A stretch of DNA of 53,030 bases, taken from NCBI GenBank assembly GCA_947167015.1, contig CAMVGM010000011.1, forward strand, positions 1 to 53,030, read 5' to 3'. Both the position numbers and the translations under genes were made by a program. Positions within the stretch are counted from its first letter, which is position 1. Each line of letters starts with the position of its first letter. The notes beneath the pieces were generated by a model. That model saw only the letters and a program-made list of their open reading frames with translations, was not told where the DNA came from and searched no databases. This DNA is from an uncultured Bacteroidales bacterium (GTDB lineage: Bacteria > Bacteroidota > Bacteroidia > Bacteroidales > UBA932). Below, one piece after another: positions 1 through 8,177 of this stretch.

Positions 1-97
1 TTTAATCTCTTTTAACTTCTTACCTCGTTATCTCTCTCAGTATTGTCAATGAACTTTGAATCCTTTCGTTAAATTATGTGCTCATCGAAAGGGACGG

Positions 98-128
98 CAA
101 AGGTACACACTTTTTTTGAACTTGCAAA
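98..128 (-). promoter_or_regulatory. Strong Bacteroidetes promoter reading out of the left edge (rRNA-type)
   Basis: On the minus strand a TTTG -33 element (125-128) is followed after exactly 19 bp by TACCTTTG (98-105), the Bacteroidetes -33/-7 consensus. Transcription would leave the window to the left. The downstream leader contains AAAGTTCATTGACA (about 47-60), which resembles leaders of Bacteroidales 16S rRNA operons; that the next gene is 16S rRNA is inference, because it lies outside the window. Confidence 0.75.
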
Positions 129-147
129 TCTTTTTGGAAAAAATTTC

Positions 148-181
148 AAAAAAAGATTCGCCGGCCCGGAACCGGCGAATC
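148..181 (-). terminator. Rho-independent terminator after pepT
   Basis: A perfect 10-bp stem (GATTCGCCGG, 155-164, with CCGGCGAATC, 172-181) and a 7-nt loop is followed on the minus strand by seven T (148-154). It lies just beyond the pepT stop codon and separates that operon from the promoter that fires out of the window. Confidence 0.9.
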
Positions 182-205
182 CTTGAAGGGGCGCAAGCGT
201 CGTTC

Positions 206-1426
206 CTACTCCGCGTACAGCGCGATCAGGTTGCGGATGACGGCCGCCGCCTTCTCCATGTTCTCGACGGTCACCCACTCGAACTTGCCGTGGAAATTGA
301 GCCCGCCGGCGAAGATGTTCGGGCACGGGAGGCCGCGGAACGAGAGGTTGGCGCCGTCGGTGCCGCCGCGGATGGGCTGGATGCGGGGCTTCACGCCCGC
401 CATCTCCATCGCCTTCACCGCCTTCTCCACCACGTGGTAGTGCGGCTCCACCTGCTCGCGCATATTATAATATTGGTCTTTGACCGTAACGGTCGCGGTC
501 CCCTCGCCGTAGCGCCCGTTGATGAAATCGGCGCAGCGGGCGATGACCAGCTTCTTCTGCTCGAACTTCGCGCGGTCGTGGTCGCGGATGATGTAGGAGA
601 ACTGCGCCTCCTCGACCGTGCCCTTGAGGCTGATCAGGTGGAAGAATCCTTCGTAGTCCTGCGTGTATTCGGGACGCTGGCTGACCGGCAGCAGCGCGTC
701 GAACTCCTGCGCGATGTGCAGGGCGTTGCGCATCTTCCCCTTGGCGTAGCCGGGGTGGACGTTGCTGCCCTGGATGTGCACGGAGGCGGATGCGGCATTG
801 AAATTCTCGAACTCCAGTTCGCCCACGTCGCCGCCGTCCATCGTATAGCCGTAGTCGGCGCCGAACTTCGCCACGTCGAATTTCACCACGCCGCGGCCGA
901 TCTCCTCGTCCGGTGTGAAGCCGATCCGGATCTCGCCGTGCTTGAACTCCGGGTGGGCCATGATGTACTGGACCGTGTCCATGATCTCGGCCACGCCGGC
1001 CTTGTCGTCGGCGCCCAACAGGGTGGTGCCGTCGGTGGTCACGAGCGTCTCTCCCTTGTGCGCAAGCAGTTCCGGGAACTCGGCGGTCTTGAGCAGCAGG
1101 CCGGGCACGCCATTCAGGGGGATGTCGGAGCCGTCGTAATCCGGGATGATCTGGGGCTTGATATCGGCGCCGGAAGCGTCCGGGGCCGTGTCCACGTGGG
1201 CGATGAAGCCTACGGCGGGCACCTTCTTGTCAATATTGGAAGGAATCCGCCCCATCACGTAGCCCCATTCGTCGAGGGTCGCCTCGACCCCCATGGCCTC
1301 CAGTTCGCCCTGGAGCATGCGGAGCAGGTTCAACTCTTTCTCGGCGGAGGGCTGGCTTTCGCTCTCCTCGTTGGACTGGGTGTCCACAGCCACATAACGG
1401 AGAAATCTGTCAAGTATCTTTTCCAT
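206..1426 (-). CDS. pepT: Peptidase T (tripeptide aminopeptidase, M20B)
   Basis: Cytoplasmic zinc aminopeptidase that removes the N-terminal residue of tripeptides. The 406-residue product has the usual family length and order: an HVDTAPDASG metal-ligand motif near residue 78, GADDKAG near 140, PDEEIGRG with the catalytic glutamate near 175, and GGTDGANLS near 350. The start is taken as the ATG at 1426; an upstream TTG at 1435 is in frame but would add only three residues. It sits 12 bp behind the OPT peptide transporter gene, so imported oligopeptides are probably its source of substrate. There is no signal peptide. It is the last gene of the run and is followed by a good terminator. Confidence 0.95.
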   Translation of the reverse strand: MEKILDRFLRYVAVDTQSNEESESQPSAEKELNLLRMLQGELEAMGVEATLDEWGYVMGRIPSNIDKKVPAVGFIAHVDTAPDASGADIKPQIIPDYDGSDIPLNGVPGLLLKTAEFPELLAHKGETLVTTDGTTLLGADDKAGVAEIMDTVQYIMAHPEFKHGEIRIGFTPDEEIGRGVVKFDVAKFGADYGYTMDGGDVGELEFENFNAASASVHIQGSNVHPGYAKGKMRNALHIAQEFDALLPVSQRPEYTQDYEGFFHLISLKGTVEEAQFSYIIRDHDRAKFEQKKLVIARCADFINGRYGEGTATVTVKDQYYNMREQVEPHYHVVEKAVKAMEMAGVKPRIQPIRGGTDGANLSFRGLPCPNIFAGGLNFHGKFEWVTVENMEKAAAVIRNLIALYAE

Positions 1427-1438
1427 AAGGCACAAATG

Positions 1439-3433
1439 CTATTCTTTTTTCATAGATGACACAATCATATAGGCGCAGATGCCGATCAGCGGCAGGATGG
1501 CGACCATCTCGGCGCCGGAGGCCACGTGACCGGGGGCGACGGTGTTCCAGCCTTCCAGGAACCAGTCCACCTTGGCGAACTTCAGGATGGCGGAGACGAC
1601 GCCCATCAGCGCGCCGCCGGCGATGAAGCCGCTGGCGATCAGCGTGCCCTTCTCCTGTCGGGCCGTATTGACGGCGGCGTCCTTGCTGCGGGTGCTGACG
1701 TACCAGGAGATGGCGCCGCCCAGCAGCAGCGGGAGGTTCAGGTCGATCGGGATGAACATGCCCAGGCAGAAGGCCAGGGCGGGCACCTTGAAGACGGTGA
1801 GCAGGATGGCGATCACCGCGCCGATGCCGTAGAGCAGCCAGGGAGCGCTGCCGCCGTTCATCATCGGCTGGATCACGGCCGCCATCGCATTGGCCTGCGG
1901 GGCCACCAGGGCGCCTTCGCCCGTGAAGCCGTAGGTCTTGTTCAGGATGAGCATCACGCCGCCCACGGTCGCGGCCGCCACGGCGATGCCGACGAACTTC
2001 CAGGCTTCCTGCTTCTTGGGTGTCGTGCCGATCCAGTAACCGATCTTGAAGTCGGTGATCAGGCCGCCGGCGGTGCTCAGCGCCGTGCAGACCACGCCGC
2101 CGATGACCATCGCGGCCACCATGCCGGCGTTGCCCTTCAGCCCGACCGCCACCAGCACGAGGGCCGTGATGATCAGGGTCATGATGGTCATGCCGCTCAC
2201 GGGGTTCGTACCCACGATGGCGATGGCGTTCGCCGCCACGGTCGTGAAGAGGAAGGCGATCACGGCGATGATCACCAGTCCGATCAGGGCCTGCCAGATG
2301 TTGTTCACCACGCCGCCGAAGGCGAAGAAGGCGAACACGGCGAGCAGGGCGATGGCAATTCCCCACACGACGGTCTTCATCGGGAGATCCTCCTGCGTGC
2401 GCTCCGGCTTCTCGGCCGCGGCGCCCGGCTTGCGCTTGAACTCGCCCACGGCGAGTCCGACCGCGCTCTTGATCACGCCTGCGCTCTTGATGATGCCGAT
2501 GATGCCGGCAGTGGCGATGCCGCCGATGCCGATGTGGCGGGCATACTCCTTGAAAATCTGCTCGGGAGCCATCTGGGAGACGGTCTGGGTGATGCCGGTG
2601 CCCATCAGGTCGATCACGCTGCCGCCCCAGATCAGGTTCATCAGCGGGATGATGACCAGCCATACGAGGAAGGATCCGCAGCAGATGATGAACGCGTACT
2701 TGAGGCCGACGATGTAGCCCAGGCCCAGCACGGCGGCGCCGGTGTTGAGTTTCAGGACCAGCTTCGCCTTATCGGAGACCACCTGGCCCCAGTGCATCAC
2801 GGTGGTGCTGAGCGTCTCGGCCCAGGCGCCGAAGGTCGCGACCACGAAGTCGTACAGACCGCCGATCAGGCCGGCAGCCAGCAGGGTGCGGGCGCTCTTG
2901 CCGCCGCCCTCGCCGCTGACGAGCACCTGCGTGGTGGCCGTCGCTTCCGGGAAAGGATACTTGCCGTGCATCTCCTTCACGAAATACTTGCGGAACGGGA
3001 TGAGGAAGAGGATGCCGAGGAATCCGCCGAGCATCGAGGACAGGAACATCTGCCAGAAGTTCACGTCCAGGCCCAGGATGTAGATGGCCGGCAGGGTGAA
3101 GATGGCGCCCGCCACCACCACGCCGGAGCAGGCTCCGATGCTCTGGATGATGACGTTCTGCCCCAGGCCGCCCTGCTTCTTGAGGGCGCCGGTGAGGCCT
3201 ACGGCGATGATGGCGATGGGGATGGCCGCCTCGAACACCTGGCCGACCTTCAGTCCGAGGTAGGCCGCGGCAGCGGAAAAGAGGACGGTCATCAGGAGAC
3301 CGAGGGCGACGCTATAAGGCGTTACCTCCAGCGGCTTCTTCTCCGGGCCCAGCAGGGGCCGGTAGCTCTCCCCCGGTTTCAACTCCCGATGGGCGTTCTC
3401 CGGCAGGCTCAGATTTTTGTTTTCTTCCTTCAT
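1439..3433 (-). CDS. OPT family oligopeptide transporter
   Basis: Inner-membrane oligopeptide/proton symporter of the OPT family (PF03169). The 664 residues form many hydrophobic helices, beginning around residue 40 (SVALGLLMTVLFSAAAAYLG) with the family-typical stretch GLKVGQVFEAAIP. The soluble N-terminus LPENAHRELKPGESYRP matches my recollection of other Bacteroidetes members, which supports the ATG used here even though it lies 122 nt inside the preceding ostA-like gene. A hydrophilic, lysine-rich loop near residues 330-350 separates two helix bundles. Followed at 12 bp by pepT, giving a peptide uptake and hydrolysis pair. Substrate size and any metal-chelate activity cannot be read from sequence. 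Confidence 0.9.
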   Translation of the reverse strand: MKEENKNLSLPENAHRELKPGESYRPLLGPEKKPLEVTPYSVALGLLMTVLFSAAAAYLGLKVGQVFEAAIPIAIIAVGLTGALKKQGGLGQNVIIQSIGACSGVVVAGAIFTLPAIYILGLDVNFWQMFLSSMLGGFLGILFLIPFRKYFVKEMHGKYPFPEATATTQVLVSGEGGGKSARTLLAAGLIGGLYDFVVATFGAWAETLSTTVMHWGQVVSDKAKLVLKLNTGAAVLGLGYIVGLKYAFIICCGSFLVWLVIIPLMNLIWGGSVIDLMGTGITQTVSQMAPEQIFKEYARHIGIGGIATAGIIGIIKSAGVIKSAVGLAVGEFKRKPGAAAEKPERTQEDLPMKTVVWGIAIALLAVFAFFAFGGVVNNIWQALIGLVIIAVIAFLFTTVAANAIAIVGTNPVSGMTIMTLIITALVLVAVGLKGNAGMVAAMVIGGVVCTALSTAGGLITDFKIGYWIGTTPKKQEAWKFVGIAVAAATVGGVMLILNKTYGFTGEGALVAPQANAMAAVIQPMMNGGSAPWLLYGIGAVIAILLTVFKVPALAFCLGMFIPIDLNLPLLLGGAISWYVSTRSKDAAVNTARQEKGTLIASGFIAGGALMGVVSAILKFAKVDWFLEGWNTVAPGHVASGAEMVAILPLIGICAYMIVSSMKKE

Positions 3434-5960
3434 TGCGCTCTTTCTGTTTTTGGTAGCGTTCTATGTATTTCTGCAGTTTCGCCTTGTCGATGGCATCCTG
3501 CCGCGCCTGGCGGGCCGCTTCCCGCGCGGCGCGACGGGCGGCCCGGGCCTCCTTGCGCGCCTGTTTCGCCGCAGCCTTGGCGGCGTCGCGGGCGTCCAGT
3601 TCTGCCCAGCGGGCGTCGCGGCGGGCGATGCGCAGGGCGCGCTTCAACTCGCGGTCGGACATGTAGGTTGTATCGGCCGGGGCCGTTCCGCTAGCCGGAG
3701 CAGCGGTCGAAAGCGAATCGCGGCCGGCCGTGGAAAGCGAGTCCGGCAGGGCGGGTTTGTCAATGTCCGGCTTTCCGCCCACCAGGACGGAATCCTTCAC
3801 GGCCAGGGAATCGGACACCGCTTCCGCCGGCCCGGCCGGCGGCGCTGCGGCGCTGCGGCTTTCCCGTTTCTGCCGCGCGGATTCCAGGGCGGCATAGACG
3901 TCTTTCATATGCCCCGGGAAATAGATGTCGGTCTGGGGGAATCCGGCGTGCGGCCGCGCCTCGTAAGCGCTCCGCTCGGAATCCCGGACCACCATCGCGG
4001 TCACGTCGAACTTGTCTTTCGGGCGCAGGTCGGGCTGCCAGTCGAAGCCCTTGATGCGGTGGTCCGCCTCCGGCAACTGGACGACCGGATAGGCGTCGCT
4101 CTTGGGGCTCGCAAAATAGTACACGCGCTGGACCTCCCCGTGCTCGAACTCGGCGGAGAGCATCTGCGCCGAAACCTTGTTCACCGTGGCGATGGCGTCG
4201 TTTTCCTCCAGGTAGAACAGGGCGTTGACGCCGCCCAGCGCATCGAAGCGGCGCAAGGCGGTGGAATCGGTGAAATAGGCGATGATGTCCGTGCTCTTGA
4301 TCTGGTCGAAATAGCCTCCGGGCTCCTCGGTATGGATGAAGGCGTTGGAGAGCAGGTTCGCCCGGTCCATCCGGTTGCCCCGGACCAGCACGAAAAGGCT
4401 GTCGGAGTTGTACTGGCGCTTCTCTTCGTTCCACACGACCGGATCCTTGTAGAGCCGGGCGATGGAGTCGAGATCATTGTAGCGGAGCGAATCGCAGCGC
4501 ACCTGCATGTCCTTGCGGAAGATGCGGATGTCGCCCGTGGCGAGCAGGAAACCGACCTTGGTGGTGTCGGGCGGGGGCGCCGCCACGCTGTCGGCCGCGA
4601 CGGCCAGGCTGTCGGTCACCGGCCGCTCCAGGTCCAGGGAGTCCGGCAACATCGTCGAGAGGCTGTCCGCCGCGTGGCTCAGGCTGTCCTGCACGGCCGG
4701 AGCCCCGGCCGGCTCCGGGGGCGCAGCAGGCTCCGGGGGCGCGTCGGGCTTTCCGGCCCCGGCTTTCCCATCCGCCCGCTGCGGTCTTCCGCCTTCCGCA
4801 CGGGCGGCACGCGCCGCTTTTGCGGCCGCCTGCCCCTGCGCGATCGGGTCGTTCTTCCGTGCCTCGGCAGCCGCTTCGGCCGCCTGCTGCGCCGCCCGCC
4901 GGCGATATTCGGAGACGGGATCTCCCAGCATTTCTTCCAGCCGCTTGGCTGCGCCAGCGACCTCGGACTCCGGGATGTCGCAGCGTTTCACCGTCTCGTA
5001 AACGAAGCAGGAAGCGCCCAGGTAGGTCGTATCCGCATTTTCTCCAGCCTCGTCCCACAGGGCCGCGGAAGCCCGCTTTTCGAGGGTGACGCGGGCGAGG
5101 GAATCCACGTAGTGCAGCCGGTCGCCCATCGCCGCCACCCGGTTCTCGGCATCCTGCACCTGGACGCGTCCCAGCATCAGGATGTCGCCGGGGGTGCGGT
5201 AGTAATAGAGGCTGTCGCTCCAGGATTCCTGCGTCTTGCCCAGGCCGTGGACGTTTTTCCGGAAGAAGAAGGTGTCCTCGTCGCGTTTATACCAGCCGCC
5301 GCCGGCAGAAAGCATATTGCCGTCTTTCCAGAAATCGATGTAGGTCGTGAAGTCCGCCCGGGCCGCCTCGGAATCATAGTCCAGCGTGGTCGTCTTCACG
5401 AACACGGAGTCCGTGAACATGTTGACATTCCCGGTGAAGGTAAACAGGCCGCGGGAGTTATAGTACGTCCCCTCGTCGCTTTCGATGATCTGGCCGTCCT
5501 CGCTCATCATCGAGGCACCGCCCCGGAAGACGGCCACGCTGTCCTGGGTGTTGTAGTCCAGGATGCGGGTGCGCAGGATGTTGTCCCGCTTGTTGCGGAG
5601 CTGCACCACCGCGCCCCGGAACTGGGCGAGGCTTTCTTCCACGAGGTAGTCCAGCTTCTCGCTGGTCAGCACGGACTCTCCCTGCATCAGCTGCACGTTT
5701 CCGTAGCAGTTGATGAGTTTTTCGTCCACGTGCCAGAGGGCCGTGTCGCAGGAGAGATAGGTGCCGTTATGCAGGAACGTGGGGCTGACGGCCTTGCGCG
5801 CCATCCTGCCATCCGTCTCGACCTGTTCGAGGTAGCGGGCGTTGAGCAGGCGCACCAGCGAATCCGTCTGTCCGGAAGAAGGCTGGGCAGACAGCGGAAG
5901 CACGGCGCACAGCAGGACCGTGCAAAGGATCAGGAGTCTTTTCTGACTTTTTTCGCCCAT
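3312..5960 (-). CDS. LptA/OstA-like periplasmic protein (two OstA_2 regions, charged C-terminal tail)
   Basis: Exported 882-residue protein with a signal peptide (RLLILCTVLLCAVLPLSAQ). Residues about 35-300 and 465-690 are OstA_2-type beta-jellyroll repeats (strands such as CYGNVQLMQGESVLTS and LATGDIRIFRKDMQVRCD), the fold of LptA/LptD N-domains that carry LPS across the periplasm. Between them lies an Ala/Pro/Asp-rich linker (about 350-455); a strongly charged Ala/Arg/Lys helix (about 770-850) closes the protein. It follows surA with a 31-bp overlap, consistent with a role in outer-membrane assembly. The last ~33 residues (after RKQK) are translated from DNA that also encodes the start of the OPT gene and look like a reading-frame extension. 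Function is inferred from fold only. Confidence 0.85.
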   Translation of the reverse strand: MGEKSQKRLLILCTVLLCAVLPLSAQPSSGQTDSLVRLLNARYLEQVETDGRMARKAVSPTFLHNGTYLSCDTALWHVDEKLINCYGNVQLMQGESVLTSEKLDYLVEESLAQFRGAVVQLRNKRDNILRTRILDYNTQDSVAVFRGGASMMSEDGQIIESDEGTYYNSRGLFTFTGNVNMFTDSVFVKTTTLDYDSEAARADFTTYIDFWKDGNMLSAGGGWYKRDEDTFFFRKNVHGLGKTQESWSDSLYYYRTPGDILMLGRVQVQDAENRVAAMGDRLHYVDSLARVTLEKRASAALWDEAGENADTTYLGASCFVYETVKRCDIPESEVAGAAKRLEEMLGDPVSEYRRRAAQQAAEAAAEARKNDPIAQGQAAAKAARAARAEGGRPQRADGKAGAGKPDAPPEPAAPPEPAGAPAVQDSLSHAADSLSTMLPDSLDLERPVTDSLAVAADSVAAPPPDTTKVGFLLATGDIRIFRKDMQVRCDSLRYNDLDSIARLYKDPVVWNEEKRQYNSDSLFVLVRGNRMDRANLLSNAFIHTEEPGGYFDQIKSTDIIAYFTDSTALRRFDALGGVNALFYLEENDAIATVNKVSAQMLSAEFEHGEVQRVYYFASPKSDAYPVVQLPEADHRIKGFDWQPDLRPKDKFDVTAMVVRDSERSAYEARPHAGFPQTDIYFPGHMKDVYAALESARQKRESRSAAAPPAGPAEAVSDSLAVKDSVLVGGKPDIDKPALPDSLSTAGRDSLSTAAPASGTAPADTTYMSDRELKRALRIARRDARWAELDARDAAKAAAKQARKEARAARRAAREAARQARQDAIDKAKLQKYIERYQKQKERNEGRKQKSEPAGERPSGVETGGELPAPAGPGEEAAGGNAL

Positions 5961-7309
5961 CCTTGCCGCGAGAATTCACAATCCCCGAATAGCGGGTCTA
6001 TGATGATATAGCTGGTGTCTATCTTCTTTTCCAGGAACGAGTTGATGGCTTCTTCCGACTTCTTTGCCCGCACCATGTCGAGCAGTTCCGTGTAGTCTGT
6101 CTCGAAAGAAGCGGTATGGGCGGGGACGATGCGGTCCAGGCGGACGATCTTGTACACCAGGTTGCCGTCGCGGCCTTCGTTGTCCAGCGAGGCGATCGGT
6201 TCCGAGATCTCCCCAATCTGCAGGTCCTGCACGGCGGCATAGTCCTGCGGCTTGAGCTGGTCGATCTCGAAATAGGCGGAACCGGTACCCGGGTCGGCCA
6301 TCTGGCCGCCGTTGGTACGGGTGGCGGGATCCTCGGAATAGAAACGGGCGGCCATCTCGAAGGTGATGGTGCTGTCCAGGATGGCGGTACGCAGGCTGTC
6401 CAGGCGCTTGAAGGCCTTTTCCTGGTCTTCCATCGTGTAGCTGGGCTTCAGGAGGATGTGGCGGGCGTTGAACATGTCGCCCCGCTTCTCCAGCACCTCG
6501 ATGATGTGGAAGCCGTCCGGGGTCTCCACGATCTGCGAGACGGTGCCCGGTTTCAGGGACATCGCGGCGTCCGAGAAGGCCGGCCAGAAGATGGTCTTGG
6601 AGGCCATGCCCAGTTCGCCGCCCTTGCGGGAGCTGCCCGGATCCTCGGAGTACAGGCGCGCCAGGGTGGCGAAACGTTCGCCGCCGATGATGCGCTCCCG
6701 GATGGACAGCAGGCGTTCCTTCACGGCGGTCGCGGCTGCCTCACGGTCGGGATACACGCAGATCTGGCTCATCTGATACTTGATCGGGACGACCGGCAGC
6801 GAAGACACCTCGGCCGTATCCAGGTATTGCTTGACATCATACGGGGTCAGGTCGGGAAGGTTCTTGGAAATCTCCATCTGCTCCTGCTGGGCGAGGGTCT
6901 GCTCCTCGATCTGGTCCCGCCATTCCTGGCGGAGCTTGTAGAGGGGCTTGCCGAAATACTCCTCGAGTTCGTCCTGCCCGCCCGCCATGGTGAGCGTCCG
7001 GGCCGTATATTGCTCCAGCTGGGCCGTCACCTGGTCCTGGTTCACGACCAGCGAGTCCACGCGCGCCTGCGAGATGAGGAGTTTCGTCTGCATCAGGTTC
7101 TCCAGGATCTCGCAGCGGAGGTTGCGGTCGGAGGAATAGCCCTGCACGCGCATCGCCTGCACCTGGGCCTCCACCTCGGAGAGGCTGATCATCTCCCCGC
7201 CGACGATGGCGACGGTCTTGTCGATGACTCCCTGGTATTTTTGGGCCGAAACGGCGGTGCACAGGCACAGAAGCAGGCCCGACGCGGCAAATTTCAAGCG
7301 TTTATTCAT
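5930..7309 (-). CDS. surA: SurA-type periplasmic chaperone / peptidyl-prolyl isomerase
   Basis: Periplasmic chaperone of outer-membrane proteins, 459 residues with signal peptide (LLLCLCTAVSAQ). The N-terminal chaperone region (about 25-160) is followed by two parvulin domains: one near 160-270 (FATLARLYSEDPGSSRKGGE, ETPDGFHIIEV) and one near 275-390 (FNARHILLKP, MAARFYSEDPATRTNGG). The ATG at 7309 begins a normal signal peptide; the TTG at 7351 would add 14 non-signal residues. It overlaps the preceding lipoprotein gene by 8 bp (ATGAATAA) and the ostA-like gene downstream by 31 bp, implying translational coupling in an envelope-biogenesis operon. The gene name rests on domain layout, not on experiment. 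Confidence 0.88.
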   Translation of the reverse strand: MNKRLKFAASGLLLCLCTAVSAQKYQGVIDKTVAIVGGEMISLSEVEAQVQAMRVQGYSSDRNLRCEILENLMQTKLLISQARVDSLVVNQDQVTAQLEQYTARTLTMAGGQDELEEYFGKPLYKLRQEWRDQIEEQTLAQQEQMEISKNLPDLTPYDVKQYLDTAEVSSLPVVPIKYQMSQICVYPDREAAATAVKERLLSIRERIIGGERFATLARLYSEDPGSSRKGGELGMASKTIFWPAFSDAAMSLKPGTVSQIVETPDGFHIIEVLEKRGDMFNARHILLKPSYTMEDQEKAFKRLDSLRTAILDSTITFEMAARFYSEDPATRTNGGQMADPGTGSAYFEIDQLKPQDYAAVQDLQIGEISEPIASLDNEGRDGNLVYKIVRLDRIVPAHTASFETDYTELLDMVRAKKSEEAINSFLEKKIDTSYIIIDPLFGDCEFSRQGWAKKVRKDS

Positions 7310-8153
7310 TCTCGTAGATGACAAATTGTTTACTTTCGAGCGCATTCTCAAGCAAGTCCCGTTCCAAACCGCGCATCAGTTCGTGCTTTCTTCCGCTGAC
7401 CAGGATGTCCCGGATGCGGGAGGCGCAGAAATCAACCGGCGCGGTGCCGCTCCGCTGGATTTCGCAGACGTAGGCGGCCATCAGGTCGTCCCGGTCCGCG
7501 GGTTCGTATTTGATCCAGTCGGCCTTCAGCAACGTGAGCATCTCCCGGTAGTCCAGGCCGAAGAAACGGGCGAGTTCGCTGGCGTCCATCCAGTTGTCGG
7601 AGCTGTCGAACCAGCGCAGGGCGGTGGATTTCGCCAGCGTGTCGGCCCGCTGGAGGTCGTCGTATTCCGAAGAGCGCATCATCTTCAGGATGGCGTCCTT
7701 GTTCGGCGAATCCTTCATCACGTCCACGAAACGGACCTTGAGGATGGGCCGCGCCAGGGCGAACTCCTCCTGGTGGGCGTCGTAGTATTCCCGCAGTTGG
7801 GCGGGGGTGACCAGCGTGTCCAAGCGGTCGTTGATATAGCGCTGCTCGTAGCGGTATTTCAGCAGCGAACGGCGGAAACTCTCCAGTTCGACGGCCACGT
7901 CCAGTTCGGATTTGGACAGCTCCTTCTCCGCCACGTCCAGGTACAGCAGGTCCATCGCCCAGCTGTTGATGTACTGCTCGGCGAGCCGGACGCTGTCCGA
8001 AGCGGGGATCATGTTGGGGATGAACCCCTCGACCTCCGATTTGTAGAGCTTGTTGTCGCCCACCTTCGCCACCACCTGGTCGTCATGGATGAGCGACGAG
8101 ATGGCGTTGCAGGAGCCGAGCAACAGGGGCAGCAATATGAGCAGTTTCCGCAT
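7302..8153 (-). CDS. Lipoprotein resembling a SurA N-terminal chaperone domain, no parvulin core
   Basis: 283-residue lipoprotein: MRKLLILLPLLLGSC gives a lipobox with cysteine 15. The start at 8153 gives this signal; the upstream TTG at 8171 adds six residues and is less likely. The mature part begins with VVAKVGDNKLYKSEVEGFIP, the pattern that opens SurA/PrsA-type chaperone domains, and continues as long helices with a C-terminal region near residues 105-280 in which no parvulin motifs (such as HILxK or SEDPxxxxGG) can be seen. The gene overlaps surA by 8 bp, so it probably works with it as an accessory outer-membrane-protein chaperone. This role is inference from position and the N-terminal pattern. 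Confidence 0.75.
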   Translation of the reverse strand: MRKLLILLPLLLGSCNAISSLIHDDQVVAKVGDNKLYKSEVEGFIPNMIPASDSVRLAEQYINSWAMDLLYLDVAEKELSKSELDVAVELESFRRSLLKYRYEQRYINDRLDTLVTPAQLREYYDAHQEEFALARPILKVRFVDVMKDSPNKDAILKMMRSSEYDDLQRADTLAKSTALRWFDSSDNWMDASELARFFGLDYREMLTLLKADWIKYEPADRDDLMAAYVCEIQRSGTAPVDFCASRIRDILVSGRKHELMRGLERDLLENALESKQFVIYENE

Positions 8154-8159
8154 ATCCTG

Positions 8160-8167
8160 CAAAGATA
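8160..8167 (-). promoter_or_regulatory. -7 element TATCTTTG next to the lipoprotein/surA start
   Basis: TATCTTTG on the minus strand ends 6 bp before the lipoprotein ATG. No convincing TTTG is seen 19-21 bp upstream, which lies within the end of the PBP4 gene. If active, the transcript would start at or next to the ATG. Confidence 0.4.
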
Positions 8168-8177
8168 ACAAATAAAA

